Below are positions 53,403 to 62,480 of a stretch of 64,000 nt of DNA, in pieces. The notes under the pieces were generated by a model. That model searched no databases and was not told the DNA's origin. It saw only the letters and a program-made list of their open reading frames with translations. Source of the stretch: Lentisphaeria bacterium (GTDB taxonomy: Bacteria; Verrucomicrobiota; Lentisphaeria; Victivallales; UBA1829); the NCBI GenBank assembly GCA_003526375.1, contig DPDG01000027.1, positions 124,001 through 188,000 on the forward strand. Reading direction: 5' to 3'. A program made the translations under genes and the position numbers. Numbering within the stretch: the first letter of the stretch is position 1; every line of letters starts with the position of its first letter.

Positions 53403-55262
53403 ATGAGTGGAAATCGTCTTGTCTGGAATCGTGCCGAAACTCCGGCGGAGATCAACCGTATGCTCTCTGTGCTGGCGGAGGAATACCCAGTTGCCGACTG
53501 TGGCGACGGAATGAGAATCAGGTTTGAAAAGATCGCGGAACCGGGTGTTCTCAGGATGGCGGCGGAGCCGGGAACAATCGTCATTCAATATGGCTCGCTT
53601 CAGGCGGCGGCGCGGGGAGTCGGCAATGCACTTGCAGGCAGAACGGTTTCCGGAGACATGGTGTTCAAGACTCTCGGCATTATGCTGGACTGTTCACGCA
53701 ATGCCGTCATGAAAGTTTCCTACCTCAGGAAATGGCTGCGCCGCCTGACTCTGCTCGGCTATAACATGGTCATGCTTTATACCGAAGATACCTATCAGCT
53801 TCCGGAGGAACCCTATTTCGGTTATCTGCGCGGCGGTTATTCGCTGGAGGAAATGCGGGAGATCGACGCCTATGCCTCCGGACTCGGCATTGAGATGATC
53901 GGCTGCATCCAGACTCTCGGGCATCTGGAGCACATCATCCGCTGGCACGCATTTCCGAATGATTCGGAACGTGTTCTGCTGGTGGATGACGACAGGACTT
54001 ATGCCCTGATCGGAAAGATGCTCGATTTCTGGGGCAAAGCCTTCAAGAGCCGCCGGATTCATGTCGGAATGGATGAAACGCATGACCTCGGACGCGGGCG
54101 TTTCATGGACCTCCACGGATACGAGCGCGGTTTCGACATTTTCAACCGCCATCTCGGCCGTGTCAACGAGATGTGCAAAGAGCGCGGGCTCAATCCGATC
54201 ATCTGGTCCGATATGTATTTCCGCATGGGAAACAAAGAGCTGAGTTATTATGACAAGAGCACCGTGATTCCCGAAGATGTCAGGAAAAAAATTCCATCCA
54301 ATGTCACACTCTGCTACTGGGATTATTACCACCTCGATCAGGAGTTCTACGAAGACTGGATTCAGCGGCACCGCGCGCTCGGTTTCGACCCGCATATGGG
54401 TTCCGGTGTCTGGACATGGGTCTGCATGTGGTACGATCATGAACAGACGGTCAATACCGTTACGCCGTGCCTGAATGCGTGCCGCAAGGAAAAGGTCAGC
54501 GAAGTCTACTTTACGATGTGGGGCGACAATGGGGCATACTGCGATTATGATTCTTCTCTGGCGGGGCTTGCATGGGCGGCGGATCTGGCATGGGGCGGCA
54601 AAGGCGCGGACGAAACCGTGGCGCCCGTTTTCGAGGCGGTCTGCGGAGCTTCCTACCGCGAACAGATTACAGCATCGGAGATGCAGCTTGCCTGCAAGGT
54701 CAAGGACGATGTGCTGTGCGTATATACTTCGCTGATTCTCTGGGATGATCCCCTGCTGGGAATTGTCTGGCGCGAATACCGGAAATTTGATGAGAATATC
54801 TGGAACTTTGTCCTGGACCGTGTCCGTGAGGTGCGTACGAAACTGGCTCCGTCTGTGGAACACCGTGAAGCCGGGGACATCGGGCACGCATGGAATCTCT
54901 GCGATCTCGTTGCAAAGAAGATTGAAATGCGTTTTGCCCTCCTGAAAGCGTATGAGGCGGGAGACCGCGCGGAACTGATGCGGATCAGAAACTGCATGGT
55001 GCCGGAAGTCATTGCCGCATTTGAGGCTGTCGACGCCACGTTCCGCCGCCAGTGGATGCGCCGCAACAAACCTTTCGGGCTTGAGATCATGCAGATCCGT
55101 TTCGCGGGGCAGATTGCCCGTTACAAAGAAGTTGCGCGCCGGATCGGAGAGCTGCTCGAAGGAACCGTGGATTCGATCCCGGAACTGGAGGTCAAGGTGG
55201 AAAATCCGGTTGGGGTCATTGACGGCCGTTACGGGCGTAATGCCTCGGGATGTCTCATCTGA
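53403..55262 (+). CDS. Cytoplasmic GH20 beta-N-acetylhexosaminidase-like enzyme
   Basis: The start at 53403 has AAAGGA upstream and gives 619 residues; the frame can be read from TTG 53376 but with no better signal. The central domain is a GH20 TIM barrel: YNMVMLYTEDTYQLPE, IQTLGHLEHI, and the catalytic Asp-Glu in HVGMDETHDLGRG. GH20 enzymes cleave terminal GlcNAc or GalNAc by substrate-assisted catalysis. Without a signal peptide it probably trims imported oligosaccharides. Divergent AraC regulator; nagA at 3123 could take the product onward after phosphorylation. A terminator lies 100 bp after the stop. Confidence 0.85.
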   Translation: MSGNRLVWNRAETPAEINRMLSVLAEEYPVADCGDGMRIRFEKIAEPGVLRMAAEPGTIVIQYGSLQAAARGVGNALAGRTVSGDMVFKTLGIMLDCSRNAVMKVSYLRKWLRRLTLLGYNMVMLYTEDTYQLPEEPYFGYLRGGYSLEEMREIDAYASGLGIEMIGCIQTLGHLEHIIRWHAFPNDSERVLLVDDDRTYALIGKMLDFWGKAFKSRRIHVGMDETHDLGRGRFMDLHGYERGFDIFNRHLGRVNEMCKERGLNPIIWSDMYFRMGNKELSYYDKSTVIPEDVRKKIPSNVTLCYWDYYHLDQEFYEDWIQRHRALGFDPHMGSGVWTWVCMWYDHEQTVNTVTPCLNACRKEKVSEVYFTMWGDNGAYCDYDSSLAGLAWAADLAWGGKGADETVAPVFEAVCGASYREQITASEMQLACKVKDDVLCVYTSLILWDDPLLGIVWREYRKFDENIWNFVLDRVREVRTKLAPSVEHREAGDIGHAWNLCDLVAKKIEMRFALLKAYEAGDRAELMRIRNCMVPEVIAAFEAVDATFRRQWMRRNKPFGLEIMQIRFAGQIARYKEVARRIGELLEGTVDSIPELEVKVENPVGVIDGRYGRNASGCLI

Positions 55263-55361
55263 TCAAGGAAACGGGGAGAGTGGGAAAGCATTCTTTCCGG
55301 ATCAAGGGCATTGTCTTTGTCACGGTCCAGCGCTTATGCGTCAGTCGTGTTTTGTCAGAAA

Positions 55362-55405
55362 TTCCCGCCCAGAGCGACCCAAACCGCTCAGGGGCGAGAA
55401 TTTTT
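55362..55405 (+). terminator. Rho-independent terminator after the GH20 gene
   Basis: Arms 55362-55376 (GCCC and GAGCG core) and 55385-55400 (CGCTC and GGGC core) pair with small bulges, followed by five T residues (55401-55405). The rest of the 389-bp gap from 55263 holds element copy B and no gene I can support. Confidence 0.6.
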
Positions 55406-55493
55406 CCGTAAGAAAAGTTCGAGAGCTCCGGGCGCCTCTCTGCTGTTGTGTTTTTCCGGTGTCTCCCGAAGCTCCGCTTCTTGTTCTTGAACG

Positions 55494-55583
55494 GGTGGAA
55501 CCGCCACCGGGGAGATTTCACCTCCGGCAATCAACTTATGCAGTTGAATCGCAGCAGGTCAACGACCTGCACCATGCTTTTTT
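55494..55583 (+). repeat. Dispersed intergenic element, copy B
   Basis: A hairpin GGTGG/CCACC (55494-55498/55504-55508) leads into a block shared with 9972-10045 (GGGAGATTTC, CAATCAACTT, GCAG, CTGCAC). Then comes a perfect hairpin GCAGGTC-AAC-GACCTGC (55554-55570) and six T residues (55578-55583). The stem sequence differs from copy A but pairing is kept. It could be a small RNA end, a terminator-like repeat or a non-autonomous element. Confidence 0.55.
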
Positions 55584-55651
55584 GAACCTGTATCGCAATT
55601 TATGCATTTCCGATACCCCGTCGGGGCAGTTCGTTTTGCAGAAACATCAGG

Positions 55652-58543
55652 TTATTTTTCCAGAAGCAGTACTTTGATCTTGCTCTGTCCGGGTTCAAAT
55701 CTTACGGAAATCGCAGTTCCCTTGCAGGAAATCTCTTTTTCATTCCCGAAGACGGCTCTGACATTTTTCGGGGGGCTTGCAGTGTGAATATTGGCAGTTC
55801 CCGGTTTTTCATCAAAATTAATCAGGTAGATCAACTGCTGTTTTCCTTTTCCGATACCGGAGATTTCATATCCGGAAGGAGCCGTGAACTCAGAAGCCGA
55901 AATCACCTGACCGTCTGCAATCAGGTCTTCATAGGGATGCAGTGTGCGGATCACTTCGGCGATGACCTGATACTCGCGTGCATCGATCCCGTAGGCAGAA
56001 TAGAATACAGCTCCTTTTCCTCCGTTCAGATACAGCATGAACAGCTGGCATAAAAGGTCTTCCGGGCTCTGTTCATAAGATAGAGAGGTATCCCCGCATG
56101 TGGTCCAGACATATGCAGGAACACCTGACGGCACTTTGCGGAGGGTTTTCCGCAGCATTGAACCGTATTTCTCCAACGGTATCTTGTACAGCGTCGGATT
56201 GGCAAAATCAACGATGCCCGCTTTCCGGAGCGGGACGAAATGTCCCCGGTTTCCCTCCAGCTTTTCCCGGTAATGAGCGGGAAGCCCGTATAATCCGAGC
56301 TGTATTTTTTTTCCCGGAGCGGCGGAATCCATTTTTTTGCGGAAGACGGACCAGAGAGTCACATGAAACTCATCCCAGAACTGCTGGAGCAATTTCAGAG
56401 ACTGCGGGTCTTTTTTCTTCCAGACATCAGTAAGCGTTTGGAAAGGAATCAGGCGTTTTTTCTGGAAATCCTGCCATGCCCGTTCGCAGGCGTCACAGCG
56501 ACATACCGTTCCCAGCCATTCGGGTTCCGAGTCGAACAGCATGAATTCCAGACCGGCGGAAGCTGCGGCTTCGGCGGCGCGCAGGTCATAATTCCTGGAA
56601 TCGGACAGGTAGTCCGTCAGATAAAGACGCGGGCAGTTCACTTTTGCCTGTAGTCCGCTGTCCATGTAAACAGCTTTGCGCTGGACAGGGAGCCATGCGG
56701 AATTGAGTTGTCCGTTGCAGAACGGACTCAGATTGCCGCCGATTGAAAGTCCTGCCGCTTTTGAGTCGGCGATCAGTTTCAGCGCCGCCGGATTTCCGGT
56801 GAACAGAAGTCCGTAATCTCCGTGCCCGAACGGAGAGAAATGGTTCAGTCCCAGATGCCGGTAGGATTTTATGGCATTGGGCCATTGGTTCCAGAATTTG
56901 AAGTTGGTAAAACCGGCGTTGCAGATCAGGCGGCGGAATCCCTGTGTACGGGGAATCGAAATTACTTCGACAGGCAATATCTGGCTCAAATGGCTGATAT
57001 TGCGTCCCTCATGATCTGTCACCCCTTGAAAATGCAGCAGAGGAACAGAACCTTCCGGCAGGGTTGTGACCAGGTAGAGCTCCTCCGCTGCATTGATCCG
57101 GTAACGTTTATAAGTTTCGCCGTTCCGGTGAATCAAGGCATGCTTGACGGAGGGAGATGCAAGCTCGACTCCGGAAGGAAGATCAACATCCAGTGTATAG
57201 CGTCCTCTCCATGTCGGTCGTTTCAGTACCAGCGGAGTCAGGACTTCGCGCGCCACATATCCGCGGGTTGACTTGTAGAAAGGGGTGATATCGACCGTAT
57301 GGTATGTCGCCGCTGTTTTTCTGTCTGAAGAAGAAACATCCGGGAAAATGGCGATTTCATCCAGATAAAGTGAGGCGGATTCCATTGCCAGCGTCACATA
57401 ACGTCCTTTTCCGTTCAGGTTTTCGAGCAGCAGCCATGCATGGGGATTGCCGTCCATAATGCCGGAGTCTTTGTTTTTGCGCCATTGTTTTTGCGTTTCC
57501 GAAGGTCCAAGTTCGCCAAGCAGGGTATATTGTTTCAGGTCATTGCTGCTGAAGACACGGAGCATTACAGGAACGAAATAGCCGGAGATCTGGCTGGAAA
57601 GATGAATTGCAGCCGTTCCGATGGGTTGTTCCTTTCCCAGATCAATCGTGATCTGAATTTCTTCACTGCTGCCATTCCATCCGACGGTTTCACGGTCGAA
57701 CCAGCAGCGTGTCGCTGAAATGCCGTTGGTCAGTTGCGTCCTGTCTTCCGGGTCATGGCACATGCTTTGCCCATTATAACCGTTCACAAATGCATCGGGC
57801 GCTTTATTCCAGGTATAAGGACGGTTCAGAGCCAGATTTTTCCCTTTCGCTTCAAGTTTTTTCCCCATTCCATTCTGGTGGCGCAGTCTTACCTTTTCGA
57901 CATCGACGGTGATCGTTTCCCCCTGCGGCGGATTATTGACCCGCAGGCTCCAGCCGATGAATTCCGCCTTTGCCGGATCGGCGTGATTCAAACGGCAGAG
58001 GCGAAGTGTTTCAGGATAAAGATTCAGATTGCAGAGAAACCAGTCTTTCTTATGCTGGGGAATGAGCCCGGTCCGCGGGGAATACCCGCCGGGGCGGATT
58101 TCCATGCGGATTTTTCTGCCGTCTTTCAAAGAGACACTTTCGATCACCGGACAGAGTTTTACACAGGTCTGTGCGGCTCCGTTATCCGATAGATAAGCCG
58201 TGAAAAACAGATCGGGCATGACCGGAACCGGTTTTTTCAGATATTCGTAAAAATAACAGAAGCCGCCCTTTTTCTGCCCGGCGAGCATTATCCGGAAATT
58301 CTGTTCTGCAAGAAAAAGATTTTTCCGGCTGAGCCCTTTGAAGATCAGGCTGATATGGTTTGCCGCCCCGAAAAGACGGTTGTGCTGTTCTCCTTTGATC
58401 CGGGCGCCGGAGAGCGGCGGTCCTGTCTGAATGAAATCTACAGTTTCCTGTCTGGAAAAATCACTCTGCCAAAGAATTTCTTCGGCGCACATGGTTCCTG
58501 CGGAAGATATGGTCAGCAGGAGAAGAAAGAAAATCTGTTTCAT
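55652..58543 (-). CDS. Large secreted protein with discoidin-like and TIM-barrel-like domains
   Basis: A 963-residue protein with a signal peptide (to about residue 19). It has a beta-sandwich N-terminal region, a discoidin/F5/8C-like carbohydrate-binding domain (about 235-400; EIQITIDLGKEQPIGTAAIH), and a TIM-barrel-like part (about 560-900) with SAGLEFMLFDSEPEW. The barrel carries a C-x-C-x2-C cluster (VCRCDAC, about 679-685) like that of the two DUF4838 proteins. It ends with a small beta domain. Probably a glycoside hydrolase of a family I cannot name. AAGGAG is absent; the start is 12 bp after the pseudopilin stop. Last gene of cassette 3. Confidence 0.7.
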   Translation of the reverse strand: MKQIFFLLLLTISSAGTMCAEEILWQSDFSRQETVDFIQTGPPLSGARIKGEQHNRLFGAANHISLIFKGLSRKNLFLAEQNFRIMLAGQKKGGFCYFYEYLKKPVPVMPDLFFTAYLSDNGAAQTCVKLCPVIESVSLKDGRKIRMEIRPGGYSPRTGLIPQHKKDWFLCNLNLYPETLRLCRLNHADPAKAEFIGWSLRVNNPPQGETITVDVEKVRLRHQNGMGKKLEAKGKNLALNRPYTWNKAPDAFVNGYNGQSMCHDPEDRTQLTNGISATRCWFDRETVGWNGSSEEIQITIDLGKEQPIGTAAIHLSSQISGYFVPVMLRVFSSNDLKQYTLLGELGPSETQKQWRKNKDSGIMDGNPHAWLLLENLNGKGRYVTLAMESASLYLDEIAIFPDVSSSDRKTAATYHTVDITPFYKSTRGYVAREVLTPLVLKRPTWRGRYTLDVDLPSGVELASPSVKHALIHRNGETYKRYRINAAEELYLVTTLPEGSVPLLHFQGVTDHEGRNISHLSQILPVEVISIPRTQGFRRLICNAGFTNFKFWNQWPNAIKSYRHLGLNHFSPFGHGDYGLLFTGNPAALKLIADSKAAGLSIGGNLSPFCNGQLNSAWLPVQRKAVYMDSGLQAKVNCPRLYLTDYLSDSRNYDLRAAEAAASAGLEFMLFDSEPEWLGTVCRCDACERAWQDFQKKRLIPFQTLTDVWKKKDPQSLKLLQQFWDEFHVTLWSVFRKKMDSAAPGKKIQLGLYGLPAHYREKLEGNRGHFVPLRKAGIVDFANPTLYKIPLEKYGSMLRKTLRKVPSGVPAYVWTTCGDTSLSYEQSPEDLLCQLFMLYLNGGKGAVFYSAYGIDAREYQVIAEVIRTLHPYEDLIADGQVISASEFTAPSGYEISGIGKGKQQLIYLINFDEKPGTANIHTASPPKNVRAVFGNEKEISCKGTAISVRFEPGQSKIKVLLLEK

Positions 58544-58555
58544 GAGAACTCCGGA

Positions 58556-59257
58556 TTAAAGGTTGATTTCGCCGCGCATGATGTCGTTCATCGGGACATA
58601 ACCGTGAGGTTTCTGCGACCACTTGTTGAGTGCGGCGGTTTTGTAATGGTTGACATGGCCGTCGGCAAACAGCACATTGGATCGCAGGAGGTGGCGCCCG
58701 GAAAAGACGGAGTTGTAGCTTGCCGTATTCCGGATTTCGACGCAGCCGAGTTCCGGATCGCCTCCGGAGACCTGGGAATCTCCGACCAGCATGGTTCTGG
58801 AGATATTTTTCAACTGCGGTACTTTCGCCGGAGGATAATTTGTCCCGCTTGCGTAATGCGGCGGACGGTACCCGTTGCCATGCCATGCAAATGCTCCATA
58901 ACTGTATGCGCCGTAAGAGACATAATAGTACTTTCCCGCGAGCCAGGTCCCTGTGTAAGGTTTGTTTTTGGAACACAGCAGAATACTTTTTTTCATATTG
59001 ATTTTTACGGACTGCGGGTAGATTTCGGATAAGGTCTGCGACCAGTAGAGCGGTTTTTCGCGTCCGGGGAAAAAACCTGCGTAATCATCGGTGTAGGAAA
59101 CAAACACAGTTCCCAACTGCCTCAGATTTCCCGTACAGGATATCTGGTGTCCTTTTTCCCGTGCCTTGTTCAGAGCCGGCAGAAGCATTGCCGCCAGAAT
59201 TGCGATGATCGAAATCACGATGAGCAATTCGATCAGTGTGAACCATCTTCTTTTCAT
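58556..59257 (-). CDS. Pseudopilin-like protein (N-methylation domain, H-x9-DG motif)
   Basis: A 233-residue protein that begins with a prepilin-type helix, FTLIELLIVISIIAILAAML, preceded by MKRRW, so Trp replaces the Gly usually needed for cleavage. The C-terminal part contains the canonical H-x9-DG motif (HLLRSNVLFADGH). AAAGGAGA lies 6 bases before the ATG. It follows the GntR gene by 11 bp and precedes the large secreted protein by 12 bp, which is the same order as in cassettes 1 and 2. Confidence 0.85.
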   Translation of the reverse strand: MKRRWFTLIELLIVISIIAILAAMLLPALNKAREKGHQISCTGNLRQLGTVFVSYTDDYAGFFPGREKPLYWSQTLSEIYPQSVKINMKKSILLCSKNKPYTGTWLAGKYYYVSYGAYSYGAFAWHGNGYRPPHYASGTNYPPAKVPQLKNISRTMLVGDSQVSGGDPELGCVEIRNTASYNSVFSGRHLLRSNVLFADGHVNHYKTAALNKWSQKPHGYVPMNDIMRGEINL

Positions 59258-59268
59258 GTTTTTCTCCT

Positions 59269-60336
59269 TTATTCGGGACCTCCGGTACTCTGACGCCGGA
59301 CAATCCGTGGTTTTATTTTTATAATATCGCTGCTGCCGGAATTCAGGAGTTCAACCGCGATACGGCTGACCTCGGGAGCATTGAGGTCCAAACTGCTGAT
59401 CGGTTTTACTGTATTTCTGCTCCACGGTGTATTGAAACATCCGGAAAGGAAAAAGTCTTCCGGATATTTCATGCCGATTCTTTCCGCCGCGATCCCTGTC
59501 CAGTAGGCAATGTGGTCGCTGACGCAAATTACCCCGTCATACCTCTTTTTCAGAATGTTTTCCAACGGTTCCGTGCCGGAAGCAAGGTTCACTGCGTGGT
59601 CTTGAAGCGGACAGGCGCCGAATTCCCGTATCGCACGCCTGATGCCGTTTTTCAGGAGACCGGGCATGTGATTTTTCAGGAATTCCGGAGTCATCGGAAC
59701 ATCCTCCGGAAGCTGATGATGCAGAAATACGAGCCTGCGCCGTCCCTGCTCCAGAAAATGCTTTGCCAGCAGATACCCTCCGGCTTCATAATCCACCAGT
59801 GCCGCTCCTCCCGGAGGAACCCCTTCCGCATCGAAAAGATCCATGACGACAGATTTCAGATTGCGCCATTTGTCCAGAAAAGGATTTCGCCAGTAACTGA
59901 GCCCGTGATACAGTACCCCTTTGATGGGAGCGCTCAGAAATGTCGTGACACTGGCCAGACGGAAAAGAGAATCGTCTTTATGGTAACTCACCGGATACAG
60001 ATTCGTCTTGAGCAGTTCCTCGCGCAATCCCTCATAAAAATCCCCGTAGTAATGACCGGAAAGCGGCATGACGACCATGACCAGCCGATGAGTCAGATTG
60101 ATATCTTTCGGAAGTTCGCCGTTAACGAAAATACCGGTTCCCTTGACCCCGCGGATCAATCCTTCGGCGGTAAGCATTTTCAATGCTGCCTCCATGGTTT
60201 TCTGGCTGACCTGAAAGTATTCAGTCAGTTCATCCTTCCGCGGCAGACGCTTGTCCGGGAAACCGCCGGACAGGATTTTCCGGCGCAGCTCATCCGCAAC
60301 CGCTTCTGATTTCAATTGTTTTTTCCGGTTATACAT
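59269..60336 (-). CDS. GntR-family regulator with LacI-type sensor domain (AraR-like)
   Basis: A 355-residue protein with a GntR winged helix-turn-helix (LRRKILSGGF, LPRKDELTEYFQVSQKTMEA, GLIRGVKGTGIFV) and a periplasmic-binding-protein-like sensor (HRLVMVVMPLSGHYYGDF, YDGVICVSDHIAYWTG). This domain combination is that of AraR-type sugar-responsive repressors. It heads cassette 3. Its promoter carries two tandem 13-bp repeats between the -10 box and the start codon, a likely operator for autorepression. Confidence 0.9.
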   Translation of the reverse strand: MYNRKKQLKSEAVADELRRKILSGGFPDKRLPRKDELTEYFQVSQKTMEAALKMLTAEGLIRGVKGTGIFVNGELPKDINLTHRLVMVVMPLSGHYYGDFYEGLREELLKTNLYPVSYHKDDSLFRLASVTTFLSAPIKGVLYHGLSYWRNPFLDKWRNLKSVVMDLFDAEGVPPGGAALVDYEAGGYLLAKHFLEQGRRRLVFLHHQLPEDVPMTPEFLKNHMPGLLKNGIRRAIREFGACPLQDHAVNLASGTEPLENILKKRYDGVICVSDHIAYWTGIAAERIGMKYPEDFFLSGCFNTPWSRNTVKPISSLDLNAPEVSRIAVELLNSGSSDIIKIKPRIVRRQSTGGPE

Positions 60337-60343
60337 TATTCTG

Positions 60344-60369
60344 AATCAGGTTGTTTAATCAGGTTGTTT
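60344..60369. promoter_or_regulatory. Tandem 13-bp direct repeat, putative GntR operator
   Basis: AATCAGGTTGTTT occurs twice without spacer (60344-60356 and 60357-60369), just upstream of the GntR start codon and downstream of its -10 box. Direct rather than inverted repeats are unusual for GntR dimers. Confidence 0.6.
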
Positions 60370-60375
60370 TATATA

Positions 60376-60403
60376 ATTATAGATGATATTATGGATTTTG
60401 CAA
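60376..60403 (-). promoter_or_regulatory. Sigma70 promoter of cassette 3 (GntR gene)
   Basis: On the minus strand TTGCAA (60403-60398) and a perfect TATAAT (60381-60376) are 16 bp apart, 40 bp before the start codon. Confidence 0.65.
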
Positions 60404-60500
60404 TCGGTGATAACGAAAAAAAAGAAAAATTTTTCATTATGATGTGATGCGCCGCCGGTATTTCAACAGGCTGTCTGCAAAACAGAACACCTTATGGATT

Positions 60501-61379
60501 TCAGCATCCCGCAAGTTTCAGGAAATTGGCGACACATTCATTTTCCCTGTCTTTTTGCCATAAGGCGTAGATGTCCACGGAGGGCAGATTCAATGCCAGA
60601 GTCCGGAAAATGACACCGCTCGGAGCATTGTTTCTGCAGGACTCCGGAACAAGGGCGGCTCCGACTCCCGCCCGGACCAGTGCGAGCGTCGTAAGTTTGT
60701 TGCCGGCGTCCTGACGAATGCGCGGGCGGATTTTTGCATGATTCATAATTTGTACGATCTTATCGAAAATTCCAGGATTCACCCGGCGCGCGAAGATCAG
60801 GAGTTCCACTCCGTTCAGGGCTGACGGAGGGACTGTCTCATACCGGCGGAGCGGATGTTTTTCCGGCAGTGCCAGAAGGTAATGTTCCGAAAAAATCAGG
60901 CGGCGGGAAAATTCTTCGAGTTCCTTTTCCGTGGAGGGGCGCAGAAACCCCAGCTGTATCTGATGATTACGCAGGGCGTCGAACTGCATGGACGTTTCAA
61001 TTTCCTCCAGGCGCAGTTCGACTTCCGGATATCTCTTTTTGAAACGGAACACTGCGGACGGCAGGAAAGTGTTGATTGCGGGTTCATTGAATCCGATGGA
61101 AAGAAAACCGGTCTGTCCTTCGGCGAGCGACCTCATGCGCTCCAGCGCCAGATCCGCGCGGTTGAGAATCATCCTCGCTTCTTCCAGAAAGATCCGCCCT
61201 GCATCGGTGAGTGCAACGACTCTGCTCGTGCGTTGGAACAGGGGCACTCCCAGTTCTTCTTCCAGTTTCCTGATCTGAATGCTCAGAGGCGGCTGGGAGA
61301 TATGCAGGCGTTTTGCCGCTTTCCCGAAGTGCAGTTCCTCAGCGACTGCCGTAAAGTATTTCAACTGCGTCAGTTCCAT
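60501..61379 (-). CDS. LysR-family transcriptional regulator
   Basis: A 292-residue protein with a classic LysR helix-turn-helix (LKYFTAVAEELHFGKAAKRL, HISQPPLSIQIRKLEEELG, RVVALTDAGRIFLEEA) and a two-lobed effector-binding domain. It is divergent from the CE7-enolase-M20 genes, and a long palindrome lies between them, so it most likely controls that operon in response to a pathway intermediate. Confidence 0.95.
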   Translation of the reverse strand: MELTQLKYFTAVAEELHFGKAAKRLHISQPPLSIQIRKLEEELGVPLFQRTSRVVALTDAGRIFLEEARMILNRADLALERMRSLAEGQTGFLSIGFNEPAINTFLPSAVFRFKKRYPEVELRLEEIETSMQFDALRNHQIQLGFLRPSTEKELEEFSRRLIFSEHYLLALPEKHPLRRYETVPPSALNGVELLIFARRVNPGIFDKIVQIMNHAKIRPRIRQDAGNKLTTLALVRAGVGAALVPESCRNNAPSGVIFRTLALNLPSVDIYALWQKDRENECVANFLKLAGC

Positions 61380-61396
61380 TGATTCAAATTCTTCCT

Positions 61397-61421
61397 TATC
61401 AATATATAAATAATATTGATA
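61397..61421. promoter_or_regulatory. Perfect 25-bp palindrome, putative LysR operator
   Basis: TATCAATAT (61397-61405) and ATATTGATA (61413-61421) flank a 7-bp spacer. It lies just upstream of the LysR start and contains the T-N11-A pattern of LysR sites. Confidence 0.6.
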
Positions 61422-61500
61422 CGATAGTTCTTTTTGTTGTAAAAATCAATTTCTTCTTTTATATTTTTCTGGAAATTCTAAAAATGGAGGAGGTTTTCAG

Positions 61501-62460
61501 ATGCTTTTTATCGAAAAACAGTTGGAGGAACTGCGCCGGATCGACGATCCCGTGACACGGGAAAGTGACTTTGACGATTTCTGGAATGGAAACATTGCAA
61601 AAGTTGCGGCGCATGATTCTCATCCGGAAATGAAATACCTGAAAGATTACCCTGTTGAGAATATCCGGATTTATGATGTGAGAGTTCATGGACTGGATGA
61701 AACTCCGGTTCATGCGTGGGTTCTGATTCCGGCGAAGGCATCTCCGAAAACCAAAGTGCCTGCCGCGGTGGCGTTTCACGGCGGCAACGGTTCCCGGGGG
61801 AAATACCCTTTCGGCTGGCTTTACCTTGCCGCCGCCGGTTTTGCCGTCATTGTCCCGGAGTTCCGGCTTCAGGGTGGCGAGACGCGTTCCAATACTCCGA
61901 TGAAGTGCTGTATCGGCAGATCATTTGCAACCTGTAACATTGATCAGGAGAAAGAGAACTATTATTTCAACCATGTGTTCACGGATCAGATGCTGATGGT
62001 GAAATTTGCCATGTCGCTTGAAGAAGTGGATGCGTCGCGCGTGGCTGTGGTCGGTGCGAGTCAGGGCGGAGGCACATCGCTGCTTCTCGCTGGTTTGATG
62101 CCTGAAATCGCGTTGTGCCTTGCGGCGGTTCCGAGCTACACTTGCTGGGAGCGCAGGATTTTTACACGCACAGCCTGTGCCGGGGACATCGCAAAATACC
62201 TTGAAACATATCCGGAGCATACGGAAAAGACATTCCGCCTGATGAGTTATTTCGACGCCATGAATTTCTGTGACAGGATCACTTGTCCGGTAGAGATTCA
62301 GTGCTGCCTGAAAGACGCAATGGTTCCGCCTGAATGCGTTTATGCCGGATACAACAAGATCAGGGCTCCGAAACAGATCCGCAACTATCCTTTCGGGGAA
62401 CACCATGATGTGGACTACGAACAATGGCTGTTTGATCTCCGCAACTGTTTACTCCCCTGA
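61501..62460 (+). CDS. CE7-type acetyl esterase (cephalosporin-C deacetylase/acetylxylan esterase-like)
   Basis: A 319-residue alpha/beta hydrolase. It has the CE7 pattern: VAFHGGNGSRGKYPF for the oxyanion region, the nucleophile elbow GASQGGG, the acid Asp in CCLKDAMVPPE, and the catalytic His in PFGEHHDVDY. The usual RGQ signature is RLQGGE here. CE7 esterases deacetylate small acetylated sugars and xylo-oligomers in the cytoplasm. No signal peptide. AAATGGAGGAGG provides a very strong ribosome-binding site. First gene of the LysR-controlled cluster. Confidence 0.85.
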   Translation: MLFIEKQLEELRRIDDPVTRESDFDDFWNGNIAKVAAHDSHPEMKYLKDYPVENIRIYDVRVHGLDETPVHAWVLIPAKASPKTKVPAAVAFHGGNGSRGKYPFGWLYLAAAGFAVIVPEFRLQGGETRSNTPMKCCIGRSFATCNIDQEKENYYFNHVFTDQMLMVKFAMSLEEVDASRVAVVGASQGGGTSLLLAGLMPEIALCLAAVPSYTCWERRIFTRTACAGDIAKYLETYPEHTEKTFRLMSYFDAMNFCDRITCPVEIQCCLKDAMVPPECVYAGYNKIRAPKQIRNYPFGEHHDVDYEQWLFDLRNCLLP

Positions 62461-62480
62461 AAAACAAAAAGGAAAATGCC

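Noticed and set aside
55255..55530. A 91-codon minus-strand open frame in the gap after the GH20 gene
   Set aside because: It spans the terminator hairpin and part of the repeat element, has no ribosome-binding site and a highly basic, unstructured translation; better explained as non-coding.
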